Positions 16,977 through 26,085 of a DNA stretch of 64,000 nucleotides are shown here, piece by piece. Where the stretch lies: positions 1 through 64,000 of the forward strand of contig CAMYKI010000008.1 in NCBI GenBank assembly GCA_947258985.1. The letters run 5' to 3'. The translations under genes were made by a program, and so were the position numbers. The notes below the pieces were generated by a model. The model made no database searches. It was not told the origin of the DNA and worked only from the letters and a program-made list of their open reading frames with translations. Each line of letters opens with the position of its first letter. Within the stretch, counting starts at the first letter, position 1. Source of the DNA: an uncultured Acidimicrobiaceae bacterium. GTDB taxonomy: Bacteria; Actinomycetota; Acidimicrobiia; Spongiisociales; UBA5794.

Positions 16977-17030
16977 GGGGCGGACCTACCTCATGGGGGT
17001 CACCCGGAGGTTCGATTCCTCACCGCTCCA
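16977..17030 (+). other. tRNA-like fragment: acceptor stem and T-arm with G3-U70 pair
   Basis: A 7-bp acceptor-type stem, GGGGCGG (16977-16983) with CCGCTCC (17023-17029), encloses a T-arm GGAGG-TTCGATT-CCTCA (17006-17022) with the canonical TTCGATT loop, and base A73 follows. The third acceptor pair is G-U, the identity element of tRNA-Ala and tmRNA. Only 22 bases lie where a D-arm and anticodon arm should be, so it is not a working tRNA of normal design, and no encoded CCA follows. It may be an att-site duplicate or remnant of a tRNA-Ala or tmRNA gene, or a deletion-damaged tRNA. Pairing 49-65 (G-A) is broken. Confidence 0.4.
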
Positions 17031-17032
17031 CG

Positions 17033-17207
17033 CGTACTGGCCTTCGGGCGTGTACGTACGACGGGAAACCGTCGGAATCTGCGGCCTGCACACATACACG
17101 GCCCAAATTGCAGCCTGCAGATTCCGGCGGACCGTCAATCGCACGGATTGCTGAAGCACGACACGGGGAGTGCGACCAGCAACCGCCGATTGGCGGACCG
17201 TCGAGAT
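17033..17207 (+). ncRNA. Run of stable hairpins, possible structured RNA or 5' leader
   Basis: Directly after the tRNA-like piece come: a stem CGTAC/GTACG with inner GCC-TTCG-GGC (17033-17056, UUCG tetraloop); CGACGG-GAAA-CCGTCG (17059-17074, GNRA tetraloop); a long 18-bp near-perfect stem 17073-17090 with 17109-17126; CAATC-gcacg-GATTG; and CCGCC-gatt-GGCGG. The 11-base string GGCGGACCGTC occurs twice, about 77 bases apart. Such stacking of tetraloop stems is uncommon by chance. It ends 27 bases before the small ORF at 17234, so it could be that gene's leader. No known RNA family was recognised. Confidence 0.45.
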
Positions 17208-17233
17208 AGAGACTGACCCGAAAGGAGGGAACG

Positions 17234-17377
17234 GTGTACGCACCTATCGCTCGCATCAGCAATGCGATAGCTCGCTACGGCATTGATATCTCGCGCCAAC
17301 CGCGCTGGATCAACGACGCCGACGCAGCACACATTGCACGTGTCAACGAAGCCGCTTCCGTGATTCGGATCAAGTGA
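17234..17377 (+). CDS. 47-residue small ORF, unknown
   Basis: GTG start behind AAAGGAGGG with a 4-base spacer, an excellent ribosome binding site. The product starts VYAPIARISNAIARYGIDIS and continues with QPRWINDADAAHIARVNEAA; it is predicted mostly helical with an Arg/Ala-rich face, perhaps a nucleic-acid-binding or toxin-like peptide, but that is a guess. It follows the hairpin array and is followed by a still smaller ORF. No homolog recognised. Confidence 0.5.
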   Translation: MYAPIARISNAIARYGIDISRQPRWINDADAAHIARVNEAASVIRIK

Positions 17378-17429
17378 GCGGCCCGACAATCGCCCTCCTT
17401 CGGGAAGGCCCGACAGAAAGGACATCGCC

Positions 17430-17483
17430 ATGATGATGATGGTCTACATCGATCTCGTCGATCGACTACGGGAGCGGCACTGA
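17430..17483 (+). CDS. 17-residue micro-ORF
   Basis: MMMMVYIDLVDRLRERH, with AGAAAGGAC upstream of the first ATG. Four ATG codons in a row, any of which could serve as start, and an amphipathic helix-like tail. It lies 52 bases after the 47-codon ORF, beyond a small CCTTC/GAAGG hairpin. Too short for confidence; kept because of its site and its neighbour. The remaining 124 bases to the next gene show nothing. Confidence 0.25.
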   Translation: MMMMVYIDLVDRLRERH

Positions 17484-17607
17484 TGCCCTCCGGACCTTGA
17501 GCACCCGAGCCGTACCCGCAAAAGATGCGGGTGCGGCCGGCTGCCGCGCCCAGCGATTGTCTCCAGTTTCGCCAGCGAACGTCCGGCGGACCGGCGCGAC
17601 GGTACGG

Positions 17608-20592
17608 CTAGCCGTCGATCCGAATCGCGGTGCCGTCGGCGAATTCCACCTCGATAACGGAGGTCCCCGGTTCAATCTGGGGTTCGAGCCGGAAGGCTCC
17701 GACCGGGGTCTCATCACCGAGGTGACGGAGCAGCCCGAAGAAATCGTGGGTAGCCATCCGACTGGTGCGATTGAGAACCCCCGATGACGACAGGTCGGAC
17801 GAGGACCGAAGTCGATAGTCGCCGGCGGCACGATCAACGAAGGCTCGGCTCACGCTGGTCTTCTCGGCTCCATCGACCAGGTATTCGAAGGGATCGGCCG
17901 GGGGGACCTCGCGATAGTTGCTGTCGAACGTGTCGGATTCGCCCCAGTTGCCTTCGTAGTCCTCGACACCGCCAAGGAAGCTGCCCAGGAAAAGGTTGTT
18001 GAGATAGACCCTACGGAAGTTCTCCATCTCCCACGTGTCGTACTCAATTCGAATGAAGTTCTCGGGCCCGGCAGCACCCCACGATCCAACACCGCCGTAC
18101 CAACCGGTCTCTGATCCCCACTCGCCGTCGGTGGTGTTGTTGATCATCCAGGCTTGGTCGGAATCCCAGGTCAGCAGGTGGGCGTTCTTCCATTCGGGTC
18201 CGGTGCGAAGGCCGGTGACGAGGTTGTTGGCGACGAGGTTCGGGCCGGGGTTCGCCTCAACGCCGATTCCCCAACCCCACGGGTCTATGACTCGGTTGCC
18301 ATCAACTCGGATCGCATAGTTCTCGATCGCAAGCGTGATCCCGGGACCACCCCCGGTGATTGTGTTGCGCGAGATCGAGCTGGCCGCCATTCTGATGAAC
18401 AGAATGCCGGACTGGTCGAGCTCGCGGTCGTAACCCGCCCAACCGGCGTTGACGATGGTGTTGTCGGCTACGTCGACCGCGGTGCGCCCTGGAGCCCAGT
18501 CATTGAGTGTCTGCGCGGTCAACCGGGCACTGCTGCCCTCGGCGGCGATACCAACTGCGCCGGCATCGATGACCCAATTGTTGCGCACGGCGATCGGGTT
18601 CACTCCCTGGTCGCCTTCGACGGCGATGTCGATTCCCGTGTGCTCGCTCCCGACCACGAGGTTCCCCTCCACAACAGCCCCCTGGACGAAGATGCTCTCC
18701 TCCGGCTCGGCGCCTCGCTTCCCGACGGCGACCAGGCCCTCACCCTCTGTCTGTGCCCCATGACGAATCTCAAAGCCGCGCACCTCCACAAAGTCTCCAA
18801 GGATTGAAACCACGGGGCCACTACGTGCAGCCATGTCTATGGAGACTTCGTCGGGCTCGGTGTTCCTGGGCAGCTTCACATAGACGCTGGGCTGATACGT
18901 AGACGGCACCGGCCCGATCACCATGAACTCAGACACATAGGGCTGAGCTTCACCGTCGCGCGGACGGCGCTGACTCGGCTTCTCCGCGGATGTGACTACG
19001 GTTCCTACGACCTCAGGAATGCCAAACCGGAATAGCGGGGGCAGCGGTTCGGCTACGGCCGCGCTGGTCGTGTCCCACTGGAACACGAGGTGATGCCAGC
19101 CCTCGCGCATTACGACGTTGTGCCAGACCTCACCGAACAACCCGCGGCCCAGTTCGGGATGAGCCAGCTCGGCCTCCTCGTTGTCGACATCTGCCCGGAC
19201 GTTGCCCGGCAGCAGCTCACCATCCAGCCAGACCCGGTATTCGTAGGGCTGTTCGTCGAGGGGAAGTCCTGCGACGCGCCCGGCGCGGAACGGACCCGAC
19301 ACCGAAAGATCGAAGTCGTAGTTCCCGTACCACTCGTGGTCCTCAGCCAGGTCCGGTCGATCCACCCACACCCACGCCGATCCCCAGTACACGCCACCCT
19401 CGAAGTCCTCGCCGAATTCGGTTCCCAGGTCGACAAATCCGCCCCCATCGGCCTCTTCGACCTGCCAGATGTACTGACTCGATCCGAATTCGAAGACCGT
19501 TCCCTCGAGCGCACGCACGTTGCCGTCGAATCGGGGCTCGACGAAGGCTTCGTCGCCGGTGGTAACGACGAACTCTCCGGGCTCTAGATCCCACGGGGCA
19601 GAACGTTCGATCAGCGCCTGGCCGTCCACGGCGACGGTGCCCGGAAGATTGAAGAGGGCGTCAGCGCGAAGGACCCCGCTGAGTCCCTCGACCGGCTCCC
19701 AGGAGTCGGCGGGCAACGGATCATTTCCGGTGATGACGGGCATGGCTCCGGATGCCCCCCGGATACCCTCGATGCGGATAGGAGCGTCGGCCGTACCGTC
19801 CTGTTCCACCACAACGGACTCGCGGTATATGCCGGGATAGACGTGGATGGTCGAACCGGGGACCGCACGGGAAGCGGCCTCTCCGACGGTGAGCAGCGGC
19901 TCCGCCCTGCTCCCGGGGTTCTCATCGGAGGCAGCCGGATGCTGGTTATCGACGACGAGCGTAGGACGCGGCGTGATGGGCACGGGCGCCGGCCCGGCAA
20001 CCGTTGGAGCTGAGGTTTCTCCGGAAGATGAGTCCGGCGCCGTATAGAAGTAGTAGTTGGTGACCTCAGCAACCGGCCGACCCAGCAGGGTCGTTGCTAT
20101 CTCATCTGCAGTGTGACCCTCGGCCCCTCTAATTCTCTCCAGTGGGTAGTTGATGACCCACCAGCCGGCCGGCTCCACCACAAATCCGTTCTCGGCGTCG
20201 TATGCGACGGAAACGGACACATCAGTCAGCAAACGCCGCTCGCCGTCCTGAGTCACGACCGAAGGCTCGATAGGCCCGACTTCTGGGAGCAGCTCGGAAG
20301 ACGGCAACGGAAGCGGCCTCCCCCCGGCATTGAGTGCTTCGGCAGCTGCCCGCGGTGGAGGGGCCTCCACCGGAGCGGGTACAACGGATGGAGCAGCCGT
20401 CGTTGTCGTTGCCGCAGCGGCCGCATCGAGGGCGGCGTCGGCGGCCACCAATTCATCCGGGAAGAAGTATGGGTCCTCGACGGGCACGGCCGACTCCTCA
20501 CCCGCACTTGCGCACGCGGTAAGAGCCAGCATTAGCGCCAGCGCTGTAAAGCCCATCCTGGGAAACGAGGTCAAAGGGTCCTTCCTCTTCAC
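17608..20592 (-). CDS. Large lipoprotein with right-handed beta-helix domain
   Basis: A 994-residue exported lipoprotein. The signal MGFTALALMLALTAC has its lipobox cysteine about 27 residues from the GTG start; a longer frame to 20652 lacks a ribosome binding site. A Thr/Pro/Ala-rich linker (ATTTTTAAPSVVPAPV) is followed by a region with DENPGSRAEPLLTVGEAASRAVPGSTIHVYPGIYRESV, the standard opening of pectate-lyase-like beta-helices, and many NNxI/NTI repeats (VRNNWVIDAGAVGI, VADNTIVNAGW, ISRNTITGGGPGI, VANNLVTGL) in the second half. Beta-helices of this type bind or cleave polysaccharides. An inserted jelly-roll-like middle and a C-terminal extension are present. Catalytic residues are not evident. 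Probably a cell-surface glycan-active protein. Confidence 0.75.
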   Translation of the reverse strand: MKRKDPLTSFPRMGFTALALMLALTACASAGEESAVPVEDPYFFPDELVAADAALDAAAAATTTTAAPSVVPAPVEAPPPRAAAEALNAGGRPLPLPSSELLPEVGPIEPSVVTQDGERRLLTDVSVSVAYDAENGFVVEPAGWWVINYPLERIRGAEGHTADEIATTLLGRPVAEVTNYYFYTAPDSSSGETSAPTVAGPAPVPITPRPTLVVDNQHPAASDENPGSRAEPLLTVGEAASRAVPGSTIHVYPGIYRESVVVEQDGTADAPIRIEGIRGASGAMPVITGNDPLPADSWEPVEGLSGVLRADALFNLPGTVAVDGQALIERSAPWDLEPGEFVVTTGDEAFVEPRFDGNVRALEGTVFEFGSSQYIWQVEEADGGGFVDLGTEFGEDFEGGVYWGSAWVWVDRPDLAEDHEWYGNYDFDLSVSGPFRAGRVAGLPLDEQPYEYRVWLDGELLPGNVRADVDNEEAELAHPELGRGLFGEVWHNVVMREGWHHLVFQWDTTSAAVAEPLPPLFRFGIPEVVGTVVTSAEKPSQRRPRDGEAQPYVSEFMVIGPVPSTYQPSVYVKLPRNTEPDEVSIDMAARSGPVVSILGDFVEVRGFEIRHGAQTEGEGLVAVGKRGAEPEESIFVQGAVVEGNLVVGSEHTGIDIAVEGDQGVNPIAVRNNWVIDAGAVGIAAEGSSARLTAQTLNDWAPGRTAVDVADNTIVNAGWAGYDRELDQSGILFIRMAASSISRNTITGGGPGITLAIENYAIRVDGNRVIDPWGWGIGVEANPGPNLVANNLVTGLRTGPEWKNAHLLTWDSDQAWMINNTTDGEWGSETGWYGGVGSWGAAGPENFIRIEYDTWEMENFRRVYLNNLFLGSFLGGVEDYEGNWGESDTFDSNYREVPPADPFEYLVDGAEKTSVSRAFVDRAAGDYRLRSSSDLSSSGVLNRTSRMATHDFFGLLRHLGDETPVGAFRLEPQIEPGTSVIEVEFADGTAIRIDG

Positions 20593-20661
20593 AGGAGGAG
20601 ATCGGCTCAGGACCTGCCCTGCTTGAGGATTGCGCAGAGCCGTGGCCGGCACAGTCGAGCC

Positions 20662-20936
20662 ATGATCTCCCAGCCTTCTGTGGAGGTGTTACCGCTCGAG
20701 AAGAAGGACAGACGCCGGGCCGGAGGAGTGTTGGCTCGAGCGTTCTACGACACCGATCAGTGGGCGGCGCTCTTTCCCTACCAGGGGGCTCGCCAACTAC
20801 AGCTAGAGCAGATGTTTGGGGGCACCGGGAAGCTGATCGACGGCTTGGATTTGAGGTTGTCGAGGAGGCCACGATCGAACCCCTCGCGGTGCCTTTCTCT
20901 TTCATGGTCCAACGACCGGAACGTACCGACACCTAG
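20662..20936 (+). pseudogene. GNAT acetyltransferase with internal deletion
   Basis: The first ~62 codons from ATG 20662 (MISQPSVEVLPLEKKDRRRAG, then FYDTDQWAALFPYQGARQLQLEQMFGGTGKL) are the N-terminus of a GNAT family enzyme. About base 20845 the frame loses meaning, and in another frame GFEVVEEATIEPLAVPFSFM, the usual GNAT C-terminus, runs to TAG 20934-20936. Roughly 100 residues, including the acetyl-CoA loop, are missing. The head and tail belong to one family and in the right order, so this is a deletion, not a fusion of strangers. Confidence 0.75.
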
Positions 20937-20986
20937 CACTGTTGGAACGACAGAGCTCCGGCCGCGGCCTCTGCGATGACGGTGAC

Positions 20987-22363
20987 CTAGACGGGCTCGA
21001 ACCTTGCCGTGAAGTGGCGCAACCACGGCGCCTGCTCCACGATCCGGTACCCACCGATGTTGGTGGCCCCCATGGCGACGTCGATAACGACCTCTGCGAC
21101 AAAGTCGATGTGGCTCTGGGTGTAGGTGCGGCGGGGAATCGCAAGCCGCACTAGCTCCATCGCCGCCGGTATCTCCAAGCCGTCCGGTTGCGGCTTGCCG
21201 AACATCACGGACCCGATCTCGACACCACGCACACCGCCGTTGCGGTACAGCTCGACGGCAAGCGCTTGCGCCGGGTACAGGCCTGCCGGGATGTGGGGCA
21301 GCAATGCCTTGGCATCGAGATACACGGCATGACCGCCCGCCGGGCGCACGATCGGCACCCCGGCGGCGTAGACCTTCTCAGCCAGGTATTCGGTCGAGCG
21401 AATCCGGTAGCGCAGATAGTTCTCGTCCAGCACCTCGTTGAGACCAACCGCAATCGCCTCGAGGTCGTACCCGGCCAGGCCGCCATAGGTTGGAAAGCCT
21501 TCGGTCAGGATCAACAGATTGCGGCACCGGGCAGCCAGTTCGCCGTCATTGAGCGCCAGGAACCCGCCGATATTCGCGAGACCGTCCTTTTTTGCCGACA
21601 TGGTGCATCCGTCGGCGATCGCAAACATCTCATGGGCTATCTCGCGTGGTGTCTTGTCGGCGTAGCCCTCCTCACGCAGCTTGATAAACCAGGCGTTCTC
21701 GGCGAACCGGCAGGCGTCGAGGATGAGCGGCAAGCCGAACTCATCGCACACCGCCCGCACGGCACGCAGATTGGCCAGCGAGACGGGCTGGCCGCCGCCT
21801 GAGTTGTTGGTAACGGTCACCATCACCATCGGCACCCGGTCAACGCCGACGTCCTCGATGGTGGCTCTCAGGGCAGCAGTGTCGACGTTGCCTTTGAAAG
21901 GTAGAACAGTCGACGGGTCCCTCCCCTCGGCTATCACCAGATCCCTGGCTTCTGCCCCCTGGTATTCGACGTTGGCGCGCGTGGTGTCGAAGTGGGTGTT
22001 CGAAGGCACCACATCGCCCTCAGCCACCGCGTTGGCAAACAGGATCCGCTCGGCCGCCCGTCCCTGATGGGTGGGAATCACCTCGCTGAAGCCGGTGAGG
22101 TCCTTCACCGTTGTCTCGAACCGGAAGAAGGACCGTCCCCCCGCATAGGACTCGTCGCCGATCATCATCCCGGCCCACTGTGCGGCCGACATGGCCCCCG
22201 TCCCGCTGTCGGTCAGCAGGTCGATGATCACTTCGTCCGCGTGAAGTCCAAACAGGTTGAATCCGGCCCGGTGGAGGGCAGTCTCCCGCTCTTCGACAGT
22301 GGGAAGATCAATCGACTGAACGCTCTTGATACGGAACGGTTCGATGATGCTGCGATGCGGCAT
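20987..22363 (-). CDS. tnaA: Tryptophanase / tyrosine phenol-lyase family, beta-eliminating lyase
   Basis: A 458-residue PLP enzyme. It splits tryptophan to indole, pyruvate and ammonia, or tyrosine to phenol in close relatives. Signature blocks: EERETALHRAGFNLFGLHAD, LTDSGTGAMSAAQWAGMMIGDESYAG, PTHQGRAAERILF, NTHFDTTRANVEYQGAEARDL, the Asp-Arg pair LDACRFAENAWFI (residues 216-228), and the PLP lysine in MSAKKDGLANIGG (Lys258/259). Start ATG 22363 follows CCAGGAGTGTC. Distinguishing tryptophanase from tyrosine phenol-lyase needs alignment of the substrate pocket; tryptophanase is favoured. It is divergent from the Na/Pi transporter gene. Confidence 0.88.
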   Translation of the reverse strand: MPHRSIIEPFRIKSVQSIDLPTVEERETALHRAGFNLFGLHADEVIIDLLTDSGTGAMSAAQWAGMMIGDESYAGGRSFFRFETTVKDLTGFSEVIPTHQGRAAERILFANAVAEGDVVPSNTHFDTTRANVEYQGAEARDLVIAEGRDPSTVLPFKGNVDTAALRATIEDVGVDRVPMVMVTVTNNSGGGQPVSLANLRAVRAVCDEFGLPLILDACRFAENAWFIKLREEGYADKTPREIAHEMFAIADGCTMSAKKDGLANIGGFLALNDGELAARCRNLLILTEGFPTYGGLAGYDLEAIAVGLNEVLDENYLRYRIRSTEYLAEKVYAAGVPIVRPAGGHAVYLDAKALLPHIPAGLYPAQALAVELYRNGGVRGVEIGSVMFGKPQPDGLEIPAAMELVRLAIPRRTYTQSHIDFVAEVVIDVAMGATNIGGYRIVEQAPWLRHFTARFEPV

Positions 22364-22497
22364 GACACTCCTGGAATCGTTGCCGGAAGTCTTGCAGAAT
22401 CCAGCGCGACCGGCCCATTTGCGTTGCGCACCTCCGAGCACAAGTATCTGGGCAGCGATTGCTGTGGGGGCAGCAGTCGTCTACTGGAGGAGCAGTA

Positions 22498-23643
22498 GTG
22501 GACACCGTCGAATCGCCAGCCGCAAGCCGACAGGCTTCGTCTTTGTCGGGCCCGGTCAGGGCACTTCTCGTCGTCGGGTTGTTGTATGCGTTCCTGATCG
22601 GCGTCAAGCTGCTCGAGGGCGGTATCAACGGGCTGGGAAGCGACTTCACCGACGCCTTGTTCCAGGGGGTATCCAACCCACTCGCCGGTCTTTTCGTTGG
22701 AGTTCTCGCAACCGTTCTGGTGCAGTCGTCCTCGGTGACCACGGCGACCATCGTCGGGCTGGTCGGCACCGGCCTCGTTTCGGTCGAGCACGCAGTGCCA
22801 ATGATCATGGGCGCCAACATCGGTACCACGGTCACCAACACCATTGTCTCGTTGGCGCACATGAGACAGTCGGAAGAGTTCAAGAGAGCCTTCACCGCGG
22901 CAACGATGCACGACTTCTTCAATCTCATGGCCGTGGCCGCGCTGCTCCCGCTCGAGGTCATCACCGGGGTTCTTTCGAACACCGCCAAGACAATCACCGA
23001 CGCCGTCGCCGGCGATATCGGTGGCGGCAAGTTCAACAGCCCCATCAAGGGAGCGGTGAAGTGGGGGGCCGAGCAGGTCGAATCCCTGTTCGGATGGATC
23101 GACAATGAGAAGGCTGCAGCAGTCGTCTTCCTCATCGTTGGTATCGGCCTCATCTTCCTCACCCTGACGTTCATCACGAAGAACATGCGGGTGCTGGTGG
23201 CCGCCCGCATCGAACGCTCACTGAATGCGGCCCTGGCTAAGAGCGGGGCTGTGGGCATCGTCGTCGGCATGCTGGTGACAATCGCGGTTCAGTCGTCAAG
23301 CATCACAACATCGATCCTGATACCTCTGGTCGCCTCCGGGATTCTGCTCGTGCGCAATGCATACCCCATCACGCTCGGCGCCAACATCGGTACCACAGTG
23401 ACGGCATTGATCGCTGCCCTCGGCATCGGCGAAGTCGATGGTCTCACCATTGCCGTCACCCACACCATCTTCAACACCGTTGCAATTCTGCTCATCTATC
23501 CGTGGCCGAAGATCCGGTACATACCGGTGACGCTGGCCGAAAAGCTCGCCGAACTGGCGTTGCGGCGCAAGTCGCTGGCGCTGGGATACACGCTCGTTTC
23601 GTTCGTACTGATACCCCTCGCCGGTATCCTGATTCTGAGGTAA
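22498..23643 (+). CDS. Na/Pi cotransporter family protein
   Basis: A 381-residue membrane protein of the sodium:phosphate symporter (PNaS) family. The two inverted repeats carry the hallmark QSSSVTTATIVGLVG and QSSSITTSILIPLVA, each followed by GANIGTTVTN/GANIGTTVTA. The GTG at 22498 has GGAGGAGCAGTA upstream. The next gene, a PhoU-domain protein, starts 12 bases after the stop. PhoU proteins often partner Na/Pi transporters, so phosphate uptake and its control are the likely job. About nine membrane spans. Confidence 0.92.
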   Translation: MDTVESPAASRQASSLSGPVRALLVVGLLYAFLIGVKLLEGGINGLGSDFTDALFQGVSNPLAGLFVGVLATVLVQSSSVTTATIVGLVGTGLVSVEHAVPMIMGANIGTTVTNTIVSLAHMRQSEEFKRAFTAATMHDFFNLMAVAALLPLEVITGVLSNTAKTITDAVAGDIGGGKFNSPIKGAVKWGAEQVESLFGWIDNEKAAAVVFLIVGIGLIFLTLTFITKNMRVLVAARIERSLNAALAKSGAVGIVVGMLVTIAVQSSSITTSILIPLVASGILLVRNAYPITLGANIGTTVTALIAALGIGEVDGLTIAVTHTIFNTVAILLIYPWPKIRYIPVTLAEKLAELALRRKSLALGYTLVSFVLIPLAGILILR

Positions 23644-23655
23644 AGGGAGGCTCTA

Positions 23656-24333
23656 ATGGTGATGGATTTCTTCAGAGGGGGCGGACAGTCGACCATCGAA
23701 GAGGTCGAAAAGACCCTTGTCGAGATGATGGAGAACGCTTACGTCGTCTACGAAGAGGCAATGGGTGCGGTCTTTGGCGGCGGCAAGTCCAAGGAGACCA
23801 AGAAGCACGTCAAGAAGACCGACAAAGAGATCAACGTTGCCCAGCAGGAAGTGCGCCGCGCTCTCGTTATGCACGCTTCGGTCAGTCCGACGACGGACAT
23901 TGCCGACACGCTTGCATATATGTCGGTGGTCAAAGACGTAGAGCGGGTCGGCGACTACTCGAAGAATGTATACGACCTGGCCAAGTTCGGCACCGACTTC
24001 ACCGGTGCAGCCGACTTCGAAGAGTTGGCGGAGTACCGCGACAAGGTGGGTCAGTTGATGGAGGATGCCACCGCAGTATTCGCCGTACGGGACGAAGAGG
24101 GTGCTCAGGCGCTGATCAACAAGGCCGACGTCTTCCTCGACGAGTATGACGACCATGTGCGCACCGCGTTCAACTCGACCGGGCCGGCCTCGGAGGCCGT
24201 GGCTCGTGCCCTGTATTACCGCTTCCTCAAGCGGATCACGGCGCACGTCATGAACCTAATGACGGCGCTGGTGGCTCCGATCGACCGCCTCGACTACTAC
24301 GACGAGGCCAAAGAAGACAGAGTCGAGCCCTAG
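23656..24333 (+). CDS. PhoU-domain protein
   Basis: A 225-residue all-helical protein with PhoU-like repeats: TIEEVEKTLVEMMENAYVVYEEAM, KETDKEINVAQQEVRRALVMH with the E..IN..Q..VR pattern, YMSVVKDVERVGDYSKNVYDLA with the metal-binding E-R-x-G-D-x-x-x-N signature, and a last repeat with RYYRFLKRITAHVMNLMTAL. It is a peripheral regulator, expected to bind metal clusters and to control the transporter encoded just upstream. AAGGGAGG precedes the start. Same operon as the Na/Pi gene. Confidence 0.9.
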   Translation: MVMDFFRGGGQSTIEEVEKTLVEMMENAYVVYEEAMGAVFGGGKSKETKKHVKKTDKEINVAQQEVRRALVMHASVSPTTDIADTLAYMSVVKDVERVGDYSKNVYDLAKFGTDFTGAADFEELAEYRDKVGQLMEDATAVFAVRDEEGAQALINKADVFLDEYDDHVRTAFNSTGPASEAVARALYYRFLKRITAHVMNLMTALVAPIDRLDYYDEAKEDRVEP

Positions 24334-24358
24334 CTCGCCACATTCGACAGGCCCAGCC

Positions 24359-25999
24359 TCAGGCGTTCTCGATACCGGCTGCGTCCTGCAGCCCGAGCTC
24401 CTCGATCGCCAACTCGCGCATCCGGAACTTTTGGATCTTGCCGGTGACCGTCATCGGGAACTCGTCTACGAACCGGATGTAGCGGGGAACCTTGAAGTGG
24501 GCGATCTTGCCCCTGCAGTACTCGGTGAGCTCTTCCGAAGTGAGATCCGCGTCCTTGCGCCGCATCACCCAGGCCATGATCTCCTCGCCAAACTTCACAT
24601 CGGGAACACCGATCACCTGCGCATCCACAACGTCGGGGTGGGTGTAGAGAAACTCCTCGATCTCCCTGGGATAGACGTTCTCGCCACCGCGAATGATCAT
24701 GTCCTTGATCCGGCCGACGATGTTGACGTAGCCGTCGGCGTCCATGGTGGCGAGATCACCAGTATGCATCCAGCCGTCGTCATCCACCGCTTCGGCGGTG
24801 CGCTCAGGGTCGTTCCAGTAGCCGAGCATCACCGAGTAACCATTGGTACATAGCTCCCCGGCTTCTTCCCGTTCCAGAGTCCGGCCCGTTGCCGGATCGA
24901 CGATCTTGACCTCGACGTGGGGATGGATGCGACCGACGGTGGATACCCGCCGTTCGACATCGTCGTCGGGCGCTGTCTGCGTGGACACAGGCGAGGTCTC
25001 GGTCATCCCATATGCAATCGTCACCTCCGTCATGTTGAAATCGGAGATGACCCGCTTCATCACTTCCACGGGACAGGGTGATCCCGCCATGATTCCTGTG
25101 CGCAACGACGAGAGATCGTATTCGTTCACATCAGGGTGCTCGAGGGCTGCGATGAACATCGTGGGAACGCCGTAGAGGCTGGTGCAGCGTTCCGTGCTCA
25201 CCGTCTCGAGAACCGCATCGGGGAGGAACCGGGCACCGGGGACGACAATGGTGGCGCCGTGCGTCGTGCAGGCGAGATTGCCGAGAACCATACCGAAGCA
25301 GTGATAGAACGGCACCGGGATACACACCCGGTCGGCCGCCGTGTAGTGGCACATCTCCCCTGTGAAGAAGCCGTTGTTGAGGATGTTGATGTGGCTGAGG
25401 GTCGCTCCCTTGGGGAAGCCGGTCGTACCAGAGGTGTACTGGATGTTGATCGGATCATCCGGTTCCAGCTCGACAGCAACCGCCGCCAAATCGTCCAGGG
25501 TGACTGTCTCCCCGGCGGCCAACAGCTCCTCCCAATCGGATGAGGCGAGAAACAGCGTCCTTTCCAAGGAGGGAACCAGGGGGGCGACCTCGGTGATCAT
25601 TTCCCGGTAGTTGCTGCTGAGAAACTCCGGGGCCGAGATGAGGTACCGACAACCCGACTGGTTCAAGGCGTATTCGAGCTCGCTCGTTCGATAGGCAGGG
25701 TTGATGTTCACGAGGATGGCCCCGATGCGGGCCGTGGCGTACTGGACCAGAACCCATTCGGCGCTGTTCGGGCTCCAGATTCCGATCCGATCGCCGGTGA
25801 CGACCCCGATCCCCAGCAATCCCCGTGCGACTCTGTCGACCTCGTACGCAAACTCCCTGTAGGTCAGCCGAACGTCCTGATACGGGACGACAAGAGCTTC
25901 CTCATCTGGATACCGGGCGACAGTTGCAGCAAGGTTGTCGCCGATGGTTTGACGGATCAAAGGGACGTCGATAGGACCGGCATCATGGGCGAGAGCCAT
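24359..25999 (-). CDS. Acyl-CoA synthetase (AMP-binding)
   Basis: A 546-residue ANL-superfamily ligase that activates a carboxylate to an acyl-AMP and then the CoA thioester. The P-loop is [18 protein letters not shown], followed by the A5 motif [10 protein letters not shown], the A7-A8 hinge [40 protein letters not shown], and the A10 lysine in [16 protein letters not shown]. Domain order and length match medium-chain acyl-CoA synthetases (AcsA/Fad-type), but the substrate is not fixed. It is convergent with the PhoU gene; a family A palindrome is 87 bases upstream of the start. Confidence 0.93.
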   Translation of the reverse strand: MALAHDAGPIDVPLIRQTIGDNLAATVARYPDEEALVVPYQDVRLTYREFAYEVDRVARGLLGIGVVTGDRIGIWSPNSAEWVLVQYATARIGAILVNINPAYRTSELEYALNQSGCRYLISAPEFLSSNYREMITEVAPLVPSLERTLFLASSDWEELLAAGETVTLDDLAAVAVELEPDDPINIQYTSGTTGFPKGATLSHINILNNGFFTGEMCHYTAADRVCIPVPFYHCFGMVLGNLACTTHGATIVVPGARFLPDAVLETVSTERCTSLYGVPTMFIAALEHPDVNEYDLSSLRTGIMAGSPCPVEVMKRVISDFNMTEVTIAYGMTETSPVSTQTAPDDDVERRVSTVGRIHPHVEVKIVDPATGRTLEREEAGELCTNGYSVMLGYWNDPERTAEAVDDDGWMHTGDLATMDADGYVNIVGRIKDMIIRGGENVYPREIEEFLYTHPDVVDAQVIGVPDVKFGEEIMAWVMRRKDADLTSEELTEYCRGKIAHFKVPRYIRFVDEFPMTVTGKIQKFRMRELAIEELGLQDAAGIENA

Positions 26000-26085
26000 T
26001 GATACTCCTTTGAGCGATGCGATACGCGAACGTAACCCGACACCTCGATGGTCATCTAGTGGCCGACCGGACCCAGTTCTGGTGA

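Noticed and set aside
16702..17030. Possible tmRNA: tRNA-like 3' end, GGGGCG start and about 330 nt length
   Set aside because: The 5' strand GGGGCGT does not fully pair, the GGTTTCGA motif is displaced, no tag peptide of the YALAA type is encoded, and a strong terminator interrupts the span.
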